A stretch of 64,000 bases of DNA. It comes from Frigoribacterium sp. Leaf263. Lineage in GTDB: Bacteria; Actinomycetota; Actinomycetes; Actinomycetales; Microbacteriaceae. The position numbers were made by a program, and so were the translations under genes. The notes under the pieces were generated by a model that searched no databases, was not told the DNA's origin, and saw only the letters and a list, made by a program, of their open reading frames with translations. Position 1 is the stretch's first letter, and each line of letters begins with the position of its first letter. Below, in pieces: positions 7,696 to 17,295 of this stretch. The stretch covers positions 29,496 through 93,495 of the forward strand of contig NZ_LMMO01000006.1 in NCBI RefSeq assembly GCF_001422285.1. Direction: 5' to 3'.

Positions 7696-9160
7696 CGAGC
7701 CCGGCTGCCAATTCTTCGACGCCGAGTGCGTCGTGGGCGGCACAATCGGCAACATTGCTGAGGGTCAGATCAGCGACTTCGTCAAAACGATGGCCGAAGG
7801 AGCGATCTCCGTACTGAAAGCCCTGACCACGTTTTGGATGGGCCTCCCGTCGCCGACGGTGACCTCCTCAGCGGTGACAACGATCCAGGAAAGCCTCTCC
7901 TGGTACACGTTCGCCTTTGCGCTGATCGGTATCTTCATCGCCCTCGGGCGGATGGTGTTCACCCAGCAGTTCAGCACCGGCATGATGGCCGTGAAGATGA
8001 TCATCAACTTGATCATCGTGACGGCTGTCTACGCCACCGCCTTCAAGGCCCTCATCGCGGCTAGCGATGCTTTCGCCCCGTGGATCGTCGAGAAAGCGAC
8101 CGGTCAAGATCTCAACCTGGCGGGGATGCTCAACGTCGAGCTGATCATGTCTGCCGGGATCGGGCCGGGGCTGCTCATGGGCGTTCTCGCGTTCCTGGGG
8201 AGTCTCGCCAACGTGATCTTCATGCTGCTTCGGGCGGTCATGATCGCGATTCTGTTCGCGTTCCTGCCGACGCTCGCGGCGGCCTCCGCCTCCGAGACGG
8301 GCAATCAGGCGTTCAAGAAAGCTCAGGGATACCTCCTGGCGTTCGTTCTCTTCAAGCCCATCGCTGGGGTGATCTACGCACTCGGGTTCCTGACGATCAC
8401 CGACCCCCCAACTCTCAGCGGGCTCGACGACGTCGGCACGGCGCTATTCAGCACATCGGTCGGCGTCATGACGCTGCTGATCGCGAGCTTGGCGCTTCCG
8501 GCTCTGATCAAGTTCATCGTCCCGGTGGCAGCTAATGGCACCTCGGGCGCGTTCTCCGGTGCCGGCATGGTCGCCGCGGGTGTCGCAGCTGGCGGGGCCG
8601 TCGTGTCTCTCAGGGCTGCAGCGGCGACAGGTGGCGCGTCCGCGGCCGCGGGCGGCGGGAGCGCAGCTCTCACTGGCGGCAAGGCGGCCGCCGCCGCGGG
8701 CGGGCAGAGCGCGGCATCAAGCGGCGGTCAAGCCGCGGCGGCGAGTTCCGGCGGCGTCAGCTCCGGGGGAGTGGGCGGTGGCAAAGCGTCAGAAGCCATC
8801 AGTGGCAGTGGCGGCGGCACCGCGGGTGGCAGCGGCTCGTCGTCCGGTAATGCCACGGGTGGCCCCGGTTCTGGCGCCGGTTCATCCGGCGGGAACAGCA
8901 GCCCCTCAACGAGTGGAGGGTCCTCCACCGGGGGTACAGGTACGTCAGGCAGCGGGTCAAGCGGTGCGAGCACGGGGGGTGCTGGCACGTCGGGAAGCAC
9001 CGTCCCCGCTGGGGCCGCGGGTGGTCAGGCTGCGGCGCAGTCGTCGAGCGGGTCGTCGAACGGCGGTTCAGCTGGTGACACGGCGAGGGTTCTCGGCGAT
9101 CTGGCGGCGGCCGGTGGCAACCAGGCTCACGCGATCGATGACGCTGCAGAGGAGAAGTGA
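7676..9160 (+). CDS. VirB6/TrbL-like polytopic channel protein with Gly/Ser-rich tail
   Basis: A 494-residue protein from a GTG start at 7676 inside the preceding gene. About six membrane helices lie between residues 70 and 295 (for example WYTFAFALIGIFIALG, IIVTAVYATAFKALIA, FIVPVAANG). Residues 296-494 are almost only Gly, Ala, Ser and Thr, with GGA/GGS-type repeats. The N-terminus contains two Cys (CQFFDAEC). VirB6/TrbL proteins form the inner-membrane channel core, and low-complexity tails occur in Gram-positive members. The gene ends in TGATG overlapping the SCO6880 start. Confidence 0.8.
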   Translation: MRAVAADEPGCQFFDAECVVGGTIGNIAEGQISDFVKTMAEGAISVLKALTTFWMGLPSPTVTSSAVTTIQESLSWYTFAFALIGIFIALGRMVFTQQFSTGMMAVKMIINLIIVTAVYATAFKALIAASDAFAPWIVEKATGQDLNLAGMLNVELIMSAGIGPGLLMGVLAFLGSLANVIFMLLRAVMIAILFAFLPTLAAASASETGNQAFKKAQGYLLAFVLFKPIAGVIYALGFLTITDPPTLSGLDDVGTALFSTSVGVMTLLIASLALPALIKFIVPVAANGTSGAFSGAGMVAAGVAAGGAVVSLRAAAATGGASAAAGGGSAALTGGKAAAAAGGQSAASSGGQAAAASSGGVSSGGVGGGKASEAISGSGGGTAGGSGSSSGNATGGPGSGAGSSGGNSSPSTSGGSSTGGTGTSGSGSSGASTGGAGTSGSTVPAGAAGGQAAAQSSSGSSNGGSAGDTARVLGDLAAAGGNQAHAIDDAAEEK

Positions 9161-10665
9161 TGACCGATACGACCCCGCCGAACGTCTACGGCAACATCGT
9201 CAAGCCCGGCCGGATGGGCATCCTCGGGCTTCCCCTCGGGATCTCGCTCGCCGGTGTCCCGCTGGTGATCGTCATCGTTCTGATGCTCACCCAGAGCTGG
9301 TTCTGGCAGGCCCTCGTGCTCGTCGTCATCGGCACAGTCCTGTTCGCCCTGGTCAACATTCGCCGGCCCTCGGACGGACGCAACTTCTACGAAAGACGAG
9401 CCCTCATGTTCGCTCACAAGCGCAGCGTCAAGCGCGGCGACAACCTCAACATCGGCGGCCCCACGGGCCGCGCGCCCGACGGCACGACTCGCCTCCCGGG
9501 GCTCCTGGCGCCCAGCGAGCTCAGCACGCACTTTGACTCGTTCGGCAACGAATTCGGCCTGATCAGGCTCAAGGCAGCACGGCACTACACGGTGGTGCTC
9601 GAGGCGTACCCGGACGGAGACAGCCTCGTCGACCAGGCACGCATCAACTCTCAGGTCGACCACTGGGGCGCATGGCTGGCTGACCTCGGCGTCGCCGAAG
9701 GGGTCATCGGTGCCAGTGTCACCGTCGAGACCTCCCCGGACTCGGGGCTGCGCCTTGCCCGCATGACGCAGAACAACCTCGACCCTCAGGGGTCTGAGTT
9801 CTCCCACGCTGTCGTCGGTGAGATCCCCGCACGCTTCAACTCCGGTTCGCCCGCGATCACGACTCGCCTCGCCATCACGTTCAGCGGTAAGGGCCTCGAC
9901 AAAGACGGCACCGACCGGGGCTTGCAGGTCATGGCCGACGAGATCGGCAACCGCCTCCCAGTGCTTCTCGGGAACCTCTACGACACCGGCGCCGGCACCT
10001 CCGTTCGGGCGTGCACGGCTCAGGACATCGTCGACTTCACCCGTGCGGCCTACGACCCCACCGTTTCGGCCCAGATCGAGCAGGCGCGAGCTGAGGGCGG
10101 CACGGGCCTGACGTGGGAGGACGCCGGCCCTGTGTTCGCGGCCAAGGAGATCGACCTGTACTACCACGACCGTGCCGTATCTAAGACGTGGCAGATGTTC
10201 GAGGGCCCGCGCGGGCAGTTCGGGTCAAAGACATTGCGGCCGATGCTCGAATCGACCCCGGGGGTGCTCCGCAAGCGGGTGACGATCCTCTACCGTCCGA
10301 TCCCTGCCGGGGAGGCCAGCGAGGTCGTCGAATGCGACATCAACAACGCGAACTTCTCCGGGTCGACGAAGCGCCGCCCGAGTGCTCGTGAGCAGCAGCG
10401 TCTCGCCTATGCGAAGAAAGCCGCCGCGGAGGAGGAGCAGGGCGCCGGCCTCGTGCGGTTCGGGATCGTCATCACGGCCACGTGTGCGGCGACGACGGAG
10501 TTCCCGCGGCTGGACAAGATCATCCCGTCGCTGTCGAACCGGGCCCGGTTGAAGATCCGTCCGGCTCTCGGCAACCAGGACGTCGCCTTTCAGGCGGCGC
10601 TCCCGCTCGGGGTCGTGCTCCCGGAGCACACCCTGATTCCCGATCAGGTGAGGGACTGGATCTGA
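9160..10665 (+). CDS. SCO6880-family (PrgI-like) type IV secretion protein
   Basis: A 501-residue protein from the ATG at 9160 that overlaps the VirB6 stop. Residues 15-70 hold two helices (GISLAGVPLVIVIVLML and ALVLVVIGTVLFALVNI), the PrgI-like membrane hairpin. The rest is a soluble region resembling the N-terminal part of VirB4-type ATPases (TRLAITFSGKG, TPGVLRKRVTILYRP) without Walker motifs. SCO6880-type proteins precede the VirB4 ATPase in actinobacterial conjugation operons, which is the case here. It probably docks the ATPase to the membrane. Confidence 0.85.
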   Translation: MTDTTPPNVYGNIVKPGRMGILGLPLGISLAGVPLVIVIVLMLTQSWFWQALVLVVIGTVLFALVNIRRPSDGRNFYERRALMFAHKRSVKRGDNLNIGGPTGRAPDGTTRLPGLLAPSELSTHFDSFGNEFGLIRLKAARHYTVVLEAYPDGDSLVDQARINSQVDHWGAWLADLGVAEGVIGASVTVETSPDSGLRLARMTQNNLDPQGSEFSHAVVGEIPARFNSGSPAITTRLAITFSGKGLDKDGTDRGLQVMADEIGNRLPVLLGNLYDTGAGTSVRACTAQDIVDFTRAAYDPTVSAQIEQARAEGGTGLTWEDAGPVFAAKEIDLYYHDRAVSKTWQMFEGPRGQFGSKTLRPMLESTPGVLRKRVTILYRPIPAGEASEVVECDINNANFSGSTKRRPSAREQQRLAYAKKAAAEEEQGAGLVRFGIVITATCAATTEFPRLDKIIPSLSNRARLKIRPALGNQDVAFQAALPLGVVLPEHTLIPDQVRDWI

Positions 10666-12356
10666 TGTCACTGCTGAAGAAGGACAAGCCCGCCGTCACC
10701 GACACCGACCTCACCATGACGCTGTCGCGTCGTGAGGCTAGGCGCCTGGATTCGCTCGGGAGGCGGCTGGGTCGCCGTCAGGCCCGTCGCCGACCCGACG
10801 GGACGCCGGTGATGTCGCAGCTGCAGTCGTTCTGGAATGACTCAGCCCAGGCCCGCAAGCAGTCGGGGCTTCGCCCCGGTCGGCGGGGCTGGATGACGAG
10901 GGCCGCGGGCCGGGTCAACTACATCGAATCGCCCATCGAGTACCAGGGCACCACCGTGCAGGTCGAAGGGCTGTGGCCCTTCGTCATCGGCTCCGGGTCA
11001 CCCGTGGTGGGTGTGCCCCTCGGGCCGCATCTGCTGAACAGCTCGACGGTGTGCGCGGACCCGATCTTCTGGTTCCTCAACAACCTCGTGTTGAACCCGT
11101 CCGCGTTCGTCGTCGGCCGTCCGGGGCTCGGTAAGTCGACCCTCGTGCGGCGGATGATCACCGTGCTCGAGGCGTGGGGCATCGTCCCCATGGTCCTCGG
11201 TGACACCAAGCCCGACTACGTCGACCTCATCGAGGCGATGGAGGGTCAGGTCATCACCGTCGGCCGTGGCCGGGCGTCGATGAACCCGCTGGATCTCGGT
11301 CCGATGATGACGGCCCTGCTCGAGCTGCCCGAGGGCCGACTTCGCCGGCAGGCGTTCGAGGAGATGCGCGGACGCCGGCTAAACCTGTTCACGAGCATGC
11401 TCGCGCTGCTGCGCGACAAGCCCCTCGAGTCCTTCGAGGTGTCGATCGTCAGCGAGTGCCTGCGAATCCTCGACCCGGATCTCATGACACCGCCCCTGGT
11501 GGGCGACGTCCTGGCGCTCGTTCGCGATCGCCACCCCCGGATCGCCAAGGTCGCCATCGACCGCAACGACGAGGCCCACTACTACGCCCGCGTCGAAGGT
11601 CTCCTCGACCTGCTGACCGCACTCGGGGAAAACGGCCCGTTCGGGGACATGTTCTCCCGCCCGACCACCGAGCACGTCGAGCTGGGCAGGCCGATGGTGT
11701 TCGATCTGTCCTCGATCGACGACTCCGACTCGATGCTCCTCGCGGCTGCACAGTCGGTGTGCTGGAACTACGGTTCCGCGGTCGTGTCAGCTGAGAAGCA
11801 CCTCGCCGAGGCAGGGCTTCGGGAGCAGCGGCACTACTTCCTCGTGATGGACGAGCTGTGGCGGATGCTCCGCGCGTCGAGCACGATGGTGTTCTTCCTC
11901 GACGCCCTGACACGGCTGAACCGTTCCCGCGGTATCGGCCAGATCATGGCCACCCACACGATGAACGACCTCAAGCTCTCCACCCAAGAGCTATCCGACA
12001 TCGCCTCCGGTTTCGTCGAGCGCGCCGCCATGGTGTTCATGGGCGGCCTCGCGGAAGCCGAGATGGGGAACCTGACGAAGGTGTTCTCGATGTCCCGCGC
12101 CGAGCGGGACATGATCACCGACTGGTCCTCCGAGGGCAGCGTGAACCCCGAGACCTCCAAAGCCGCCGCGCCTCCCGGCCGAGGAAAGTTCATCCTCAAG
12201 ATCGGCAAGAAGCCGGGCGTCCCCTTCAAGGTGCAGCTGACCAACACGGAGTTGTTGGTCAATGACACCAACAAGGCGTGGAAGAGCGCGAGCGATCGCG
12301 CCGCGATGAGTTCCACTCATCAGCTCGACGTCGAGCACGAGTGGGCTGACCTGTGA
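10665..12356 (+). CDS. VirB4/TraC-like conjugation ATPase
   Basis: A 563-residue protein from the ATG at 10665, overlapping the previous stop by one base (TGATG). Walker A is GRPGLGKST (151-159), and Walker B is YFLVMDE (391-397) followed by the RLNRSRGIGQIMATHTMND sensor region. No membrane helix is present. The protein lacks the extended VirB4 N-terminal half, which appears to be supplied by the SCO6880 protein upstream: a split VirB4 arrangement. Role: energises assembly of the type IV secretion channel at the cytosolic face. The 3' end overlaps the coupling protein start. Confidence 0.9.
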   Translation: MSLLKKDKPAVTDTDLTMTLSRREARRLDSLGRRLGRRQARRRPDGTPVMSQLQSFWNDSAQARKQSGLRPGRRGWMTRAAGRVNYIESPIEYQGTTVQVEGLWPFVIGSGSPVVGVPLGPHLLNSSTVCADPIFWFLNNLVLNPSAFVVGRPGLGKSTLVRRMITVLEAWGIVPMVLGDTKPDYVDLIEAMEGQVITVGRGRASMNPLDLGPMMTALLELPEGRLRRQAFEEMRGRRLNLFTSMLALLRDKPLESFEVSIVSECLRILDPDLMTPPLVGDVLALVRDRHPRIAKVAIDRNDEAHYYARVEGLLDLLTALGENGPFGDMFSRPTTEHVELGRPMVFDLSSIDDSDSMLLAAAQSVCWNYGSAVVSAEKHLAEAGLREQRHYFLVMDELWRMLRASSTMVFFLDALTRLNRSRGIGQIMATHTMNDLKLSTQELSDIASGFVERAAMVFMGGLAEAEMGNLTKVFSMSRAERDMITDWSSEGSVNPETSKAAAPPGRGKFILKIGKKPGVPFKVQLTNTELLVNDTNKAWKSASDRAAMSSTHQLDVEHEWADL

Positions 12357-14116
12357 GCCGCGAAGCGAGCCGGAAAAGCCAGCCCGGCACCGGCGAGGCG
12401 GGGTGGATCGCACTCGGCGGGTTCCTCGTCCTCATGGTGCTGGTCGTCATGGCGATCTGGGTCGGAGCACAAACCAACCCCGGGACCGAGAAGCTGCCCG
12501 CCAGCGACCCGGTGTCGATCATGGGCGCCCTCCTCGACGGCACCCTCGTCCCCACCGGCGCACAGATCGGTGCGACGCTCGGGCTCCTGATCGTCCCCGC
12601 CGGCGTCAGCGCCCTCCTGGTCGTCGTGGCGCTACGCCAGCGGCGCACGAGGTCGCGAGTCGACTACAAAGCCCGCTCCATGGCGCAGAAGCGCGATCTG
12701 ATCGACCTGTTCGAGGAAGCGGCCGACAAGGACGCTCAGCGCCTCGGCGCCCGCCAGGCGGGCCCGGGTGTACCTCTGGCTTCGACCGTCGCGCTCCCCG
12801 GCGGGAAGCTCTACGCGTCGTGGGAATGGGTGCAGATCTGGCTCATGGGCCCCCGTGCCGGCAAGACGACGTGCGTGTGCGTGCCGCAGATCATCCAGAC
12901 CGAGGGCCCCGTGCTCGCGACGTCGAACAAGCGCGACATCGTCGACCTCAGCCGCGGCCCCCGCAGCGAGAAGGGCGTGATCTGGGTCCACGACGTCCAA
13001 GACATCATCGGCGAGGCCCCAGCCTGGTGGTGGAACCCGCTGACGTTCGTGACCGATATGGAGACGGCCGAGAAGATGGCGGACATCTTCATCACCTCCG
13101 CCACCGCCGCCGGGGCGAAGCAGGATGCCTACTTCGAGTCCGCCGGCAAAGAGACGCTGTCGAGGCTTCTCCTCGCGGCAGCGCTGGGGGATCTTTCGAT
13201 CTCCGAGGTGTTCCGATGGGCGAACAACCCCGACCCGGACTCCACGGTCGGCGCCCTCGACCCGGCCGAGATCCTCGCCCTGCATGGTCAGTTCGACCAG
13301 GGCGAGGCACTCCGCAGCACGCAGACGTTGACCGAGAAGCAGCGCGACGGCGTCTACGGCACGATCCGGCCCTGGATCGGAGTACTCGGCAGCGACAAGG
13401 TGCTCCCCTGGATCACAGACAACGGCTCCAAGCGGCCGCACTTCGACCCCGAGGCCTTCGTCCGCTCGACCGACACGATCTACCTGATCTCCAAGGAGGG
13501 CGGCGGGTCAGCCCGGGCTATCACCGGAGCGCTCACCATGGCGATCCTGATGGCCGCAGAGAAGGTCGGGGCACGTCAGGCCGGCGGGCGCCTCTCAACG
13601 CCGCTGATGGCCGTTCTCGACGAAGCCGCGAACGTCTGCCGCTGGCGCGAGCTGCCCGATGTGTACTCGCACTACGGCTCGCGCGGCATAATCGTGTCCT
13701 CGTTCTTCCAGTCTTGGGCTCAGGGCGTCGAGGCGTTCGGGGAGAACGGCATGTCGAAGCTCTGGTCTGCCGCCAATATCCGCGTCGCCGGTGCGGGACT
13801 AGCCGAAGACAAGTTCCTCTCGTTCCTGTCGAGCCTGATCGGTGACCACGACGTCACGAAGCGCAGCTCCTCGACGCAGTCCAAGGGCCGCAGCGTGACG
13901 ACGAGCATCCAGCGCGAGCGGATCTTCGACGTCGCGGATCTCACGGCCATGCCGCGCGGCCGCGCGGTGATGCTCGCCTCCGGCATGCCCGCCGCTCTCG
14001 TGAAGCTCGACCACTACTCGACGGCCCAGTACGCCGAGCAAGTCGAAGAGAGCAAGAGCTACTACGAGGGCCTGGCCGTCAAAGAGGGCCGGACAACGGT
14101 CGGAGCTGCCTCATGA
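12353..14116 (+). CDS. type IV coupling protein (VirD4/TraG-like)
   Basis: A 587-residue protein from a GTG start at 12353 (GTGA overlap). Two membrane helices lie at about 18-37 and 72-95, Walker A is GPRAGKTT (166-173) and Walker B is PLMAVLDEAAN (417-427), with a later VFGENGMSKLWSAANIRV-like region and RGRAVMLASGMPA typical of TraG/TraD. It recruits the relaxase-DNA complex to the secretion channel and pumps DNA. The relaxase is about 11 kb away, beyond the cargo. The stop overlaps the DUF4913 start by 4 bp. Confidence 0.92.
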   Translation: MSREASRKSQPGTGEAGWIALGGFLVLMVLVVMAIWVGAQTNPGTEKLPASDPVSIMGALLDGTLVPTGAQIGATLGLLIVPAGVSALLVVVALRQRRTRSRVDYKARSMAQKRDLIDLFEEAADKDAQRLGARQAGPGVPLASTVALPGGKLYASWEWVQIWLMGPRAGKTTCVCVPQIIQTEGPVLATSNKRDIVDLSRGPRSEKGVIWVHDVQDIIGEAPAWWWNPLTFVTDMETAEKMADIFITSATAAGAKQDAYFESAGKETLSRLLLAAALGDLSISEVFRWANNPDPDSTVGALDPAEILALHGQFDQGEALRSTQTLTEKQRDGVYGTIRPWIGVLGSDKVLPWITDNGSKRPHFDPEAFVRSTDTIYLISKEGGGSARAITGALTMAILMAAEKVGARQAGGRLSTPLMAVLDEAANVCRWRELPDVYSHYGSRGIIVSSFFQSWAQGVEAFGENGMSKLWSAANIRVAGAGLAEDKFLSFLSSLIGDHDVTKRSSSTQSKGRSVTTSIQRERIFDVADLTAMPRGRAVMLASGMPAALVKLDHYSTAQYAEQVEESKSYYEGLAVKEGRTTVGAAS

Positions 14117-14505
14117 GCGACGACTTCGACGACCCCACCGAGCACGACGGCGACGAGGAGACCGTGCAGCTCGAGACGGTCTACGCGAACGTCGTCGAGT
14201 GGGTCGACCAGTGGTTGCTCCCGCGGTTCGCGAGGAACCCCAAGACGCACAAGTGGGACCCGCAGTGGTTCGAGTACGTCGAGGTCGTCGACCGCCTCGA
14301 GGCGCTGTGGCGCTCATGGGAGCACTTCCGCCTGGAGGGCATGACCGGCATGGCCGTGTTCTTCCGCGACTATCTCGATCCGGCCATGGCCGTGATCACC
14401 TCGGCCGACGGCCCCTTCTGGCAACTCGGAACCCTCGGTGCTCGAACCGTCCCCGAACCGTGGCCCTCCGGGACACCAGATGCCGACTTATACACCGATC
14501 GATGA
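14113..14505 (+). CDS. DUF4913 family protein
   Basis: A 130-residue acidic protein with the DUF4913 hallmarks VEWVDQWLLPRF (28-39) and WDPQWFEYVEVVDRLEALWRSW (48-69), Trp-rich. This family commonly follows the coupling protein in actinobacterial conjugative elements. The function is not established; location next to VirD4 suggests a soluble adaptor in transfer. It is the last gene of the transfer operon, and the cargo GH32 gene faces it convergently 38 bp away. Confidence 0.85.
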   Translation: MSDDFDDPTEHDGDEETVQLETVYANVVEWVDQWLLPRFARNPKTHKWDPQWFEYVEVVDRLEALWRSWEHFRLEGMTGMAVFFRDYLDPAMAVITSADGPFWQLGTLGARTVPEPWPSGTPDADLYTDR

Positions 14506-14542
14506 CCCAGCGACAGGACACCCGTGTAGGGAAGCAGACGCC

Positions 14543-15724
14543 TTAGGGTCGTTTGCGGCCAGGGTCAAAGACGTCCATGGAGCCGACACCGTAGAGGGCT
14601 GCCCCCGTGAAGACTTCGATGGTTTCGCCGTCGATAAGGACTTCTACCTCTCCATCGCTGGCGGGCACGATGGTTTCGGTGTCTTGCCAGAAGCAGATGA
14701 CCGAGTCGAGCTCGCGACGGATGGTGAGGGTGCCGTGCCTGTTCGACGTCGCCCATTCGTCTCCCAGGGAGATGGTGGTCCGTGCTGAGGTGGATGCTTG
14801 CATGACGGCCGGGTGCGGTGTCGCGACCAGCACGTCACCGTCCAGAGCGAGGACGTGCGGGATGCTCAGCGCGCTGGCTCGGCCGGCCTCGTCGTCTGAT
14901 GCTCCGCGCATCCAGGAGATCAGGCATGGGCGGCCGTCTCGATCCCGGAAGAACGAGGGCGCGTAGTAGCTGTCGCCATAGGTCAAACGTCCCCAGCTGG
15001 TCGCGTTGAAGTGGCCCTCGGCGAAGGTGCCGACCGAGTAGGCGACGTAATGCAACTGGTCGTCCTGCCAAACAGAAGTGACCATCACGTCGCGGCCATC
15101 GATAGTGAAAATTTGGGGGCACTCCCAGAGAGCACCCGTCCATACCGGGTCGGTGTCGTTCGTGTTTCGGGATGCCGCCAGCCCCGTATACGACCACGAG
15201 ACGAGGTCATCTGAGACGAATGAGCTCGCGGCCGCGTCACCTCCGACGATGGCGGTGCCCACGAGCATCCGCCACCGTTCGCCATCTCGCATCACGAAGG
15301 GGTCGCGAAAGGCAACGAGGTCAAGCGGTGGGGCCTCGGCCACGACGTCGCCCTTGGTCCACACGAGCCAGTCGTCATCGACGGGGGTCGCGGTCCGGAT
15401 GCGGCCCACGCCGAAGTCGGGCGTCGAAACCGCGGTGTAGAAGATCGTTGCCTGCCCGGTTTCGTTAACAGCAAGCGAACCAGACCAGATGCCGTCATCG
15501 CCGTCACCTGGCTCAAGGGCAATGGGATGCTCGGTCCAAGAGACCAGATCAGTGGAACTTGCATGGCCCCAGCGGCACTCGGGTGCCCACGTTGTTCGCC
15601 CGGGGACGTATTGATAGAACAAGTGATACCGGCCGTTGTGCCATGTCAGGGCGAGCGGATCGTTCATCCAACCCGAACCGGGCGTGAAGTGCCAGCGGGG
15701 ACGTACGCGCGTCGAAAGCGTCAT
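14543..15724 (-). CDS. GH32 beta-fructosidase, probably intracellular
   Basis: A 393-residue protein from the ATG at 15724, preceded by AAAGGAG with 8-bp spacing; an upstream in-frame start at 15799 would read through the promoter. GH32 signatures: WMNDP with nucleophile Asp22, FRDP with transition-state Asp141, and the EC motif with acid/base Glu201. The five-blade propeller is followed by a short C-terminal beta-sandwich (about 310-393); the protein is on the short side for GH32. No signal peptide is present, so it acts on imported oligosaccharide and releases fructose. It is divergent from the sugar ABC operon and shares its operator region. Confidence 0.9.
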   Translation of the reverse strand: MTLSTRVRPRWHFTPGSGWMNDPLALTWHNGRYHLFYQYVPGRTTWAPECRWGHASSTDLVSWTEHPIALEPGDGDDGIWSGSLAVNETGQATIFYTAVSTPDFGVGRIRTATPVDDDWLVWTKGDVVAEAPPLDLVAFRDPFVMRDGERWRMLVGTAIVGGDAAASSFVSDDLVSWSYTGLAASRNTNDTDPVWTGALWECPQIFTIDGRDVMVTSVWQDDQLHYVAYSVGTFAEGHFNATSWGRLTYGDSYYAPSFFRDRDGRPCLISWMRGASDDEAGRASALSIPHVLALDGDVLVATPHPAVMQASTSARTTISLGDEWATSNRHGTLTIRRELDSVICFWQDTETIVPASDGEVEVLIDGETIEVFTGAALYGVGSMDVFDPGRKRP

Positions 15725-15770
15725 GGATGCGGCTCCTTTGCTGCCGCCGTCGGCGGCGGGACTTGGGGAA

Positions 15771-15811
15771 AGTATGGACTTGACAAGACGATTTGGCAAA
15801 ACGTATTGTCA
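15771..15811. promoter_or_regulatory. divergent promoters with tandem LacI-type operators
   Basis: Plus strand: TTGACA (15780-15785), 18 bp, TATTGT (15804-15809). Minus strand: TTGCCA (complement of 15794-15799), 17 bp, CATACT (complement of 15771-15776). Two LacI-style sites with central CG, CAAGACGATTTG (15784-15795) and CAAAACGTATTG (15797-15808), sit 13 bp centre to centre and cover both promoters. An outer inverted pair TGACAAGACG/CGTATTGTCA embraces them. The LacI gene of this locus is the obvious regulator. Confidence 0.65.
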
Positions 15812-15896
15812 GTGCCGTCGCCCCCCACGACGCGTGCCTGACCCCCGGCACCTCCCTCGCAATCATGCAATGTCGCACAGAATTGGAGTCGAAGTG

Positions 15897-17213
15897 ATGA
15901 TGCTTCGTACAGACCCACGGAAGTCCCGCCGTGTCCCGGCCATCGCAGCCGGAGCTCTCGCGGTTGTCAGCGCAGTCGTCCTGTCGGGCTGTGGTGCCGG
16001 AGGAGGTTCCCCCACAGCGGGGGACGACTCCATCACTGTTCTCGTCGAAGCAGGTGGCCATGGCGAGCTGCAGCCCATCGCGGACCAGTTCAAGGAAGAC
16101 ACCGGCACCTCGGTGACCTTCGTGGAACTCCCGTACGACGGTCTCTACAACCGACTGAACAGCGAGTTCAGCTCAGGATCGCTCTCGTTCGATGTCGCCG
16201 CACTGGATTCGATCTGGCTGCCCACCTTCGCTGAGGCGCTGACCCCCCTCGATGACATGTTCACCGACGAGGTGCAGTCGGACCTGTTCCCTGCGCTCGT
16301 CACCGAGGCACAGGTCGACGATTCGTTCGTCGGAATGCCGGCCTGGACGAACTCCGAGATCCTCTACTACCGCACCGACCTCTTCGAAGATCCCGCACAG
16401 CAGTCAGCGTTCAAATCCGAGTACGGCTACGACCTGACTCCGCCCACGACCTGGGATCAGTACTCCGACGTCGCTGAGTTCTTCACCCAGGACACCGACA
16501 GCGACGGACAGGTCGACGTCTACGGCACTGATGTCAAGGGCGCGGTCGAGACCGAGTGGCTCGCCACGCTGTCCCAGACCGGCGAGAAAGACATGGTCGT
16601 CGGCGATGACGGCACCGTGTCCCTCGGTGATGCCGACAGCCTCGCGGCGCTGGACTTCTACACCAGCCTGCTGTCCTCGGCGCCTTCGGGTGCCGCGCAG
16701 CTGGACTGGGCTGGCTCGCAGAACCTCTTCAACCAGGGTCAGTTGGCGATGATGCGGTTCTGGGCCCACGCCTACAAGCAGATCCCCGCCGACTCGGCGG
16801 TGAGCGGCAATGTCGGCGTCACCACGATGGTGGGTGGCCCTGGCGGGGTCGCGGGTGTTCCCGGCGCCTGGTATCTGTCGGTTCCTGCGGGGACGGCCAA
16901 ACAGGATAAGGCGCTGGAATTCGTGCAGTACGCCTACGACAACAACGAGCTTTCGGTGGATACCGACCTGGGACTCGCTTCCCGGATCTCAGTGCTCGAG
17001 AAGTACCAGGACGAGCCCGGCTACGAGAACTACAAGCCTCTCATCGACACCCTGAACGCGGACGCGACAATTCCCCGTCCGGCCACCCCGGAGTGGCAGG
17101 AGATCGTCGACACTGCCCTCGTCCCGATGCTCCAGAAGGCTGTTGTTCCTGGAGCTGACAACCAGCAGCTCCTCGACGACGCCAAGGCGCAAGTGGAATC
17201 AATCACCGAATGA
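15897..17213 (+). CDS. sugar ABC transporter substrate-binding lipoprotein
   Basis: A 438-residue protein from the ATG at 15897 (GGAG ribosome site). A signal peptide ends in lipobox VVLSGC (Cys32). The mature protein has the extracellular solute-binding family 1 layout (ITVLVEAGGHGELQPIADQF; FDVAALDSIWLPTFAEAL; FNQGQLAMMRFWAH). It captures an oligosaccharide outside the membrane for the two permeases encoded downstream. No ATPase gene lies in the locus, so a shared MsiK-type ATPase elsewhere would be needed, as is usual for actinobacterial sugar importers. Context points to fructose-containing dimers. Confidence 0.88.
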   Translation: MMLRTDPRKSRRVPAIAAGALAVVSAVVLSGCGAGGGSPTAGDDSITVLVEAGGHGELQPIADQFKEDTGTSVTFVELPYDGLYNRLNSEFSSGSLSFDVAALDSIWLPTFAEALTPLDDMFTDEVQSDLFPALVTEAQVDDSFVGMPAWTNSEILYYRTDLFEDPAQQSAFKSEYGYDLTPPTTWDQYSDVAEFFTQDTDSDGQVDVYGTDVKGAVETEWLATLSQTGEKDMVVGDDGTVSLGDADSLAALDFYTSLLSSAPSGAAQLDWAGSQNLFNQGQLAMMRFWAHAYKQIPADSAVSGNVGVTTMVGGPGGVAGVPGAWYLSVPAGTAKQDKALEFVQYAYDNNELSVDTDLGLASRISVLEKYQDEPGYENYKPLIDTLNADATIPRPATPEWQEIVDTALVPMLQKAVVPGADNQQLLDDAKAQVESITE

Positions 17214-17295
17214 TCCCGGGCTGCGGCGTCCCGCCTATAACGGGGCGCCGCAGCTGTCCACCCGATCTTCGCCACATTCGACCGAAAGTCTCATC

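Noticed and set aside
8564..9120. possible CRISPR-like or tandem DNA repeats in the Gly-rich region
   Set aside because: Irregular GGC/AGC codon runs inside a coding frame without constant spacing.
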